This document shows positions 5,429-8,783 of a stretch of 8,783 bases of DNA, in pieces. The notes below the pieces were generated by a model that was not told the DNA's origin, did not search any database, and saw only the letters and a program-made list of their open reading frames with translations. The stretch comes from Erysipelotrichaceae bacterium (GTDB lineage: Bacteria > Bacillota_I > Bacilli_A > Erysipelotrichales > Erysipelotrichaceae). Both the position numbers and the translations under genes were made by a program. How positions within the stretch are numbered: the first letter of the stretch is position 1; each line of letters begins with the position of its first letter. Location of the stretch: NCBI GenBank assembly GCA_900754715.1, contig CAAEDX010000068.1:1-8783 (forward strand), in the 5' to 3' direction.

Positions 5429-5647
5429 TTACTGATGATTCATCTGATCTTTGCGCATGCGGCGGTTTCGCTGCTGCGGATCCAAGTCATTGACGCCCTT
5501 GAAATCACGGCCGCGGCGGCTCTGGTCATACTCCGCCTCATGCCGGCGCTTGTCATATTCGATCTCAGCGCCCAGGTCGATGCCCATCTCATACTGATAC
5601 AGATTCTCCTGGATCTTTTTGTCATCATAGTGTTTCCTGCGATCCAT
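5429..5647 (-). CDS. Small highly charged protein of unknown function (72 aa)
   Basis: I do not recognise this protein. It is 72 aa long, has no Cys and no hydrophobic segment, and is almost half Arg/Lys/Asp/Glu (by my count 17 basic and 16 acidic residues). The N-terminal half (KKIQENLYQYEMGIDLGAEI) could form a helix; the C-terminal half is probably disordered, with a DPQQRNRRMRKDQ end. Reality as a gene is supported by the ribosome site GAGGTGA (5659-5653) at 8-nt spacing before ATG 5647 and by a terminator 6 nt after the stop. The GTG at 5656 is inside the ribosome site and is not the likely start. The 78-nt gap after thiI contains no clear terminator and only a weak promoter-like match, so it is probably the last gene of the ezrA-desulfurase-thiI operon. 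Cytosolic location is inferred. Confidence 0.75.
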   Translation of the reverse strand: MDRRKHYDDKKIQENLYQYEMGIDLGAEIEYDKRRHEAEYDQSRRGRDFKGVNDLDPQQRNRRMRKDQMNHQ

Positions 5648-5652
5648 GCTTA

Positions 5653-5659
5653 TCACCTC
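5653..5659 (-). promoter_or_regulatory. Ribosome binding site of the 72-aa gene
   Basis: GAGGTGA followed by TAAGC and then ATG 5647 (8 nt from GAGG to the ATG). It includes the GTG at 5656 that opens the longest frame, so three N-terminal residues of that frame are not expected in the protein. Confidence 0.75.
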
Positions 5660-5725
5660 ACGCTCCTAGTATGGAATGATGCGCACAGATCATGAACAGG
5701 CGGAAACGCCATAATTTTCCTGAGC

Positions 5726-6934
5726 TCAGAACAAGTCTTCCGTGTCGTCTTCTTTTTTGTCCGGATAGATGAGCACAGATTCGCAGTTTTCCACGCAGGC
5801 ATCTACCATCGGCTCAAAATCAAAATGTGATTCCATCCATTCAGCGCGGCGGATCGTCGGCTTGGTGACCGGATTTTTCGGCGTGAAGATCGTACAGCAG
5901 TCCTCCCAGGGCTGAATGCTCGTCTCATACGTATTGATCTTGCGAGCCAGGTCGATGATCTCCACTTTATCCATGCAGGCCACCGGACGGATGACGGGCA
6001 TGCGTGTCACTGCGTTGATCGTCATCATGCTTTCCAGCGTCTGTGAAGCCACCTGACCTATGCTTTCGCCATTGACGATCGCCAGCGCATTCTGCTTACG
6101 CGCCAGCTTTTCTGCGATGCGATACATCATCCGGCGCATGATCGTGATCGCGTAGCTCTCATCACAGTGCTCATAGATTGCCAGCTGCAGATCGGTGAAT
6201 GGCACGATATGCACCATGATATGACCCTGATACGGTGCCAGCAGCCGGGCAAGCTCAAGCACTTTTTCCCGCGCCTGCGCAGAAGTGTATGGCGGTGACG
6301 CGTAATGCACACATTCGATGGCTACGCCCCGCTTCATGGTCAGATAAGAGGCGATCGGCGAATCAATGCCGCCGGAAAGCATGACCATCGCTTTGCCGCC
6401 GACGCCGACCGGGTAACCGCCGGCGCCCGGATATTTGTCGGTCATGATGTAGGTGTCCTGCTCATGCACCTCGATCTGGATCTTCACATCCGGCGTCTTC
6501 ACATCGACTTTCCACTCGGTATTGCGCAGGATGTTGCCAGCCACCGCCCGGTTGATCTCATCAGAGATCATCGGAAACTGCTTCCAGCTCCTGCGTGCCG
6601 CCACCTTGAAGGTGCGCCCTTCTTCCTTGCGGGCCAATGTCAGCGTCGTCGCCTTGATCGCCTCGATATCGCTGGCACAGCGGATGGCAAATGAAAATGA
6701 ACTGATGCCGAACACTTTCTCCAGATACGGCTTTACCGCGAAGGGATCCTCGCCATTGAGGTTGATGTACATGCGGTCATGGGTCTTTTCGAGCGTCAGC
6801 GCCGGAAAGCCGCTCAGCGCGTTCTTCACGTTCGTGAACAGTTTCTTGATGAAATCCTTGCGATTTTTCCCTTTGGTGGAAAGCTCGCCATAGCGGATCA
6901 GGATATGATCATAAACCAAGTTATCTTGTCGCAT
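5726..6934 (-). CDS. thiI: tRNA 4-thiouridine sulfurtransferase ThiI
   Basis: ThiI adenylates uridine 8 of tRNA and replaces its oxygen with sulfur to give s4U; in some bacteria it also supplies sulfur for thiazole synthesis. The 402 aa contain the N-terminal ferredoxin-like domain (YDHILIRYGELSTKGKNR, 8-25), a THUMP domain (about 60-165), the PP-loop SGGIDSP (187-193), GESIGQVASQTLESM (289-303) and DCCTIFTPKNP (345-355) with adjacent C346/C347. It ends without the rhodanese domain of the 482-aa E. coli enzyme, as in Bacillus ThiI, so it needs a dedicated sulfur donor, which the preceding gene provides. The start codon overlaps the end of the desulfurase gene by 14 nt, and the AAAGGAG ribosome site is 13 nt upstream, rather far; there is no better start nearby. 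Confidence 0.97.
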   Translation of the reverse strand: MRQDNLVYDHILIRYGELSTKGKNRKDFIKKLFTNVKNALSGFPALTLEKTHDRMYINLNGEDPFAVKPYLEKVFGISSFSFAIRCASDIEAIKATTLTLARKEEGRTFKVAARRSWKQFPMISDEINRAVAGNILRNTEWKVDVKTPDVKIQIEVHEQDTYIMTDKYPGAGGYPVGVGGKAMVMLSGGIDSPIASYLTMKRGVAIECVHYASPPYTSAQAREKVLELARLLAPYQGHIMVHIVPFTDLQLAIYEHCDESYAITIMRRMMYRIAEKLARKQNALAIVNGESIGQVASQTLESMMTINAVTRMPVIRPVACMDKVEIIDLARKINTYETSIQPWEDCCTIFTPKNPVTKPTIRRAEWMESHFDFEPMVDACVENCESVLIYPDKKEDDTEDLF

Positions 6935-8051
6935 AATCTTTTATAATCTCCTTTAATGACTGAATGAAGAAATCGATCTCCGCCATCGTGGTCAGATGCG
7001 AGAATGACAGGCGCACGGCATGGGTCGCATGCACCTCGTCTTTGCCCATGGCAAGCAGCACATGAGAGATGGCCTTGCCTTTGGAATTGCATGTGCTCTG
7101 CGCGCTGACACAGATGCCTCTGGCATCCAGCGCGTTGAGCATGATCTCGCTGCCCACACACAGGCAGGAAAAATTCAGAATGAACGGCAGTGCCGCCGCG
7201 GGCGAATTGATATCGATCTGCTCGATCTGCTGAAGCTGACGGCGCGCATAAGCGTTGATCTGCCGCACATGATCGATATGCGCCTGCTGTTCTTCCAGCG
7301 CCAGCCGCAGCGTTTTGGCAAATACGATCTCGCTGGGCGCGTTGCTCGTGCCGCCGCGCAAGCCATCTTCCTGCTGACCGGCACTGATCAGCGGCAATAG
7401 CTCCACATTGGCCCGATGAAACAGCAGGCCGCTGCCCTTGAGGCCAAAGATCTTATGTGCGGAAAAAGTCGCCATATCAAGGAAAGAAAGATCAATATCC
7501 ATCTTTCCCAGAGCCTGGACGAGGTCGCTGTGTATCATGGCGCGGGAATGCGCATGCACATGATCCGCAATGGCGCGGATATCATTGATACAGCCGGTCT
7601 CATTGTTCACGCACATGATCGACACGAGAATGGTGTCTTTGCGCAGCGCGCTGCGCACATCTTCCAGATGCACCGTGCCATCGGCATGCAGCGGCAGATA
7701 TGTCACTTCGAATCCGAACACTTTTTCAAGCTGCGCGGCCGAGCTCATGATGCTGGAGTGCTCCGCGCAGCTGGTGATGATATGCCTGCCCCGCTGCTGA
7801 TTGGCAAGGGCAAACGCCTTCAGCGCATAATTGTTCGCTTCGCTCGCGCATGAAGTGAACATGATCTCCTGAGGCCGGACATGGAAAAGCTGTGCGATGT
7901 TCGCACGGCTTGTTTCCAGCAAAGACTGCACTTTCCGGCCCGCCTGATGCAGCGAGTCCGCGTTGGCGTAATAGCTCTTCAGGATCTTCTCATATGCCTG
8001 AAGCACTTCCTGACGAATCGGCGTCGTCGACGCGTAATCAAGATAGATCAT
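6921..8051 (-). CDS. nifZ: Cysteine desulfurase, NifS/NifZ type, partner of ThiI
   Basis: This PLP enzyme (376 aa, fold type I, class V aminotransferase) should turn L-cysteine into alanine and leave a persulfide on its active-site Cys. Visible residues are the PLP Lys K200 in FSAHKIFG, stacking His H98 in AEHSS, D176 and Q179 in HSDLVQ, NNETG (149-153), RGGT (232-235) and the catalytic C321 in QSTCNSKGKAISHVLLAMG. The PLP-phosphate loop reads TSCASEANN (66-74), with Cys at the usual Gly and Ser at the usual Thr of TSGxTEANN. Adjacency to ezrA upstream and thiI downstream is the arrangement of Bacillus NifZ, a desulfurase dedicated to tRNA thiolation. The start lies one base after the ezrA stop, with AGGCGG as a moderate ribosome site. 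Confidence 0.93.
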   Translation of the reverse strand: MIYLDYASTTPIRQEVLQAYEKILKSYYANADSLHQAGRKVQSLLETSRANIAQLFHVRPQEIMFTSCASEANNYALKAFALANQQRGRHIITSCAEHSSIMSSAAQLEKVFGFEVTYLPLHADGTVHLEDVRSALRKDTILVSIMCVNNETGCINDIRAIADHVHAHSRAMIHSDLVQALGKMDIDLSFLDMATFSAHKIFGLKGSGLLFHRANVELLPLISAGQQEDGLRGGTSNAPSEIVFAKTLRLALEEQQAHIDHVRQINAYARRQLQQIEQIDINSPAAALPFILNFSCLCVGSEIMLNALDARGICVSAQSTCNSKGKAISHVLLAMGKDEVHATHAVRLSFSHLTTMAEIDFFIQSLKEIIKDYATR

Positions 8052-8052
8052 G

Positions 8053-8783
8053 TCACGCCGCCTGGTTCATGATGCCCGGATCATTGGTCTTGATCAGCTT
8101 CTCATAAATGCCCGGGTGCATCTTCTCTATAGATTGAATGGCGATCTTCAGCGCCTTCGTATACTCTCCATTCTGGAATGAAAGCTCGGCGCGCGTCAGC
8201 TCTGAATCGATGGAAGGATAACTGGAACGGTAACGGTTGCCAAAGACGATGGCATTTTCCACCATGATCGCGATCCCCACCAGATTGCTGGCATTGTTAT
8301 ACAGCTTATAGATAAAATCGATGGCCTCCTGCAGGTCAGCATTCAGCTCCGATACATCGAGCGGTGTGTGCTCGAGCACGCTGCGTACCCGGCGGATCAG
8401 ACGGTCGCCTTCCTGCAAGTCGGCATTATATTGGCTGGAGATGCTCGGCAAGCGGTGGCAGCGCGTCTTCAGGCGTACTTCATTGAGAATCATCTGCAGC
8501 TTCACGAGCTGATTCTTCGCCCGCTCCTCATCGCTGCATGCCGTCGTCAGCATCTGTTTCATCGTCTCCACATCTTTGCCGAAGAGCTGCACGCTCTTCA
8601 CCAATTCACGATACTCAACGAGCTGCGTGCTGGATGCGATCTTATTGGCCTCTGCCGTCTTTCTGACTTCCTCTACCAGACCGTTCATTTCCTCCAGCTG
8701 CGCATTGGCCTTGGCCAAGCGCACGCTCCAGTCCTCAAAGCCGAAGCGCTCGTTGACACGCTGATACAGCTGTACGATCTCAG
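8053..8783 (-). CDS. ezrA: Septation ring formation regulator EzrA, C-terminal part
   Basis: The frame is open to the window edge, so only the last 242 residues are here; the start and the N-terminal membrane anchor are outside. EzrA is a membrane-anchored, spectrin-like helical protein that restrains FtsZ ring assembly and links it to wall synthesis in Firmicutes. The visible part is nearly all heptad-like helix (for example LEEMNGLVEEVRKTAEANK), followed by the conserved C-terminal region around FGNRYRSSYP and AELSFQNGEYTKALKIAIQSIEKMHPG. In the family this patch usually reads like QYANRYRS; here the Gln position appears to be Val (IVFGNRYR) while Asn and Arg are kept. An apparent start at 8724 is only an internal GTG. 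The desulfurase gene follows after one base, so the two are co-transcribed. Confidence 0.9.
   Translation of the reverse strand, partial: EIVQLYQRVNERFGFEDWSVRLAKANAQLEEMNGLVEEVRKTAEANKIASSTQLVEYRELVKSVQLFGKDVETMKQMLTTACSDEERAKNQLVKLQMILNEVRLKTRCHRLPSISSQYNADLQEGDRLIRRVRSVLEHTPLDVSELNADLQEAIDFIYKLYNNASNLVGIAIMVENAIVFGNRYRSSYPSIDSELTRAELSFQNGEYTKALKIAIQSIEKMHPGIYEKLIKTNDPGIMNQAA

Noticed and set aside
5648..5700. Possible separate promoter for the 72-aa gene (TTCATG, 17 nt, CATACT)
   Set aside because: The hexamers match the consensus poorly; kept only as a weak possibility.
5685..5725. Possible terminator after thiI (GGCG-TTTC-CGCC and GGAAA/TTTCC pairings)
   Set aside because: The stems are only 4-5 bp and no U-run follows, so I do not count it as a terminator; the 72-aa gene is more likely co-transcribed with thiI.
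7416..7853. 145-codon plus-strand frame opposite the cysteine desulfurase
   Set aside because: It is the antisense shadow of a gene with all catalytic residues visible; no ribosome site or motif supports it.
1..8783. CRISPR arrays, tRNA or rRNA genes, insertion sequences, prophage or defence genes
   Set aside because: I looked for spaced repeats, tRNA-like cloverleaf sequences, transposase or integrase motifs and nuclease-like proteins on both strands and saw none; the coding content is housekeeping plus one transporter cassette.

Overview
The window reads as chromosomal DNA of a Gram-positive bacterium of the Firmicutes/Bacillota. Pointers to this are the ezrA / cysteine desulfurase / thiI gene order, a YtrA-type GntR-ABC cassette, strong Shine-Dalgarno sites (AGGAGG, GAGGTG, AAAGGAG) and sigma-A-like promoters. 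My best guess within the phylum is the Erysipelotrichia, but that rests on general sequence feel and not on a search. The window is densely coding and has no gap over 300 bases. I saw no tRNA, rRNA, CRISPR array, transposase or phage gene.

Layout. Bases 1-767 (+ strand) hold a small two-gene unit: a PadR-type regulator that looks damaged in its DNA-binding domain, overlapping an unrecognised 145-aa membrane protein. A near-perfect 18-bp hairpin (743-786) ends this unit and the convergent unit opposite. Everything else is on the minus strand and is described here in transcription order, from high to low coordinates. First comes a probable operon: the 3' part of ezrA (cell division), a NifS/NifZ-type cysteine desulfurase, thiI (tRNA 4-thiouridine synthesis) and a 72-aa highly charged protein of unknown function, closed by a rho-independent terminator at 5391-5422. 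Immediately after it a good promoter with an inverted repeat across its start site drives a four-gene cassette: a YtrA-like GntR repressor, an ABC ATPase and two six-helix permeases, all overlapping or nearly touching. A second good promoter (3052-3080) then drives an RlmA-type 23S rRNA methyltransferase followed by ffh (signal recognition particle GTPase), which also has its own extended -10 element.

How the genes work together. The desulfurase and ThiI should form a sulfur relay: the desulfurase makes a cysteine persulfide and ThiI, which lacks a rhodanese domain, uses it to thiolate tRNA. RlmA and Ffh both belong to the translation and protein export machinery. The GntR-ABC cassette resembles antibiotic- or envelope-stress-responsive exporters, but its substrate cannot be read from sequence.

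The window is mostly ordinary housekeeping DNA. I found no convincing new system. The points most worth checking are the damaged PadR with its unknown membrane partner, the unknown 72-aa protein at the end of the ezrA-desulfurase-thiI operon, and the clear operator architecture of the GntR cassette.
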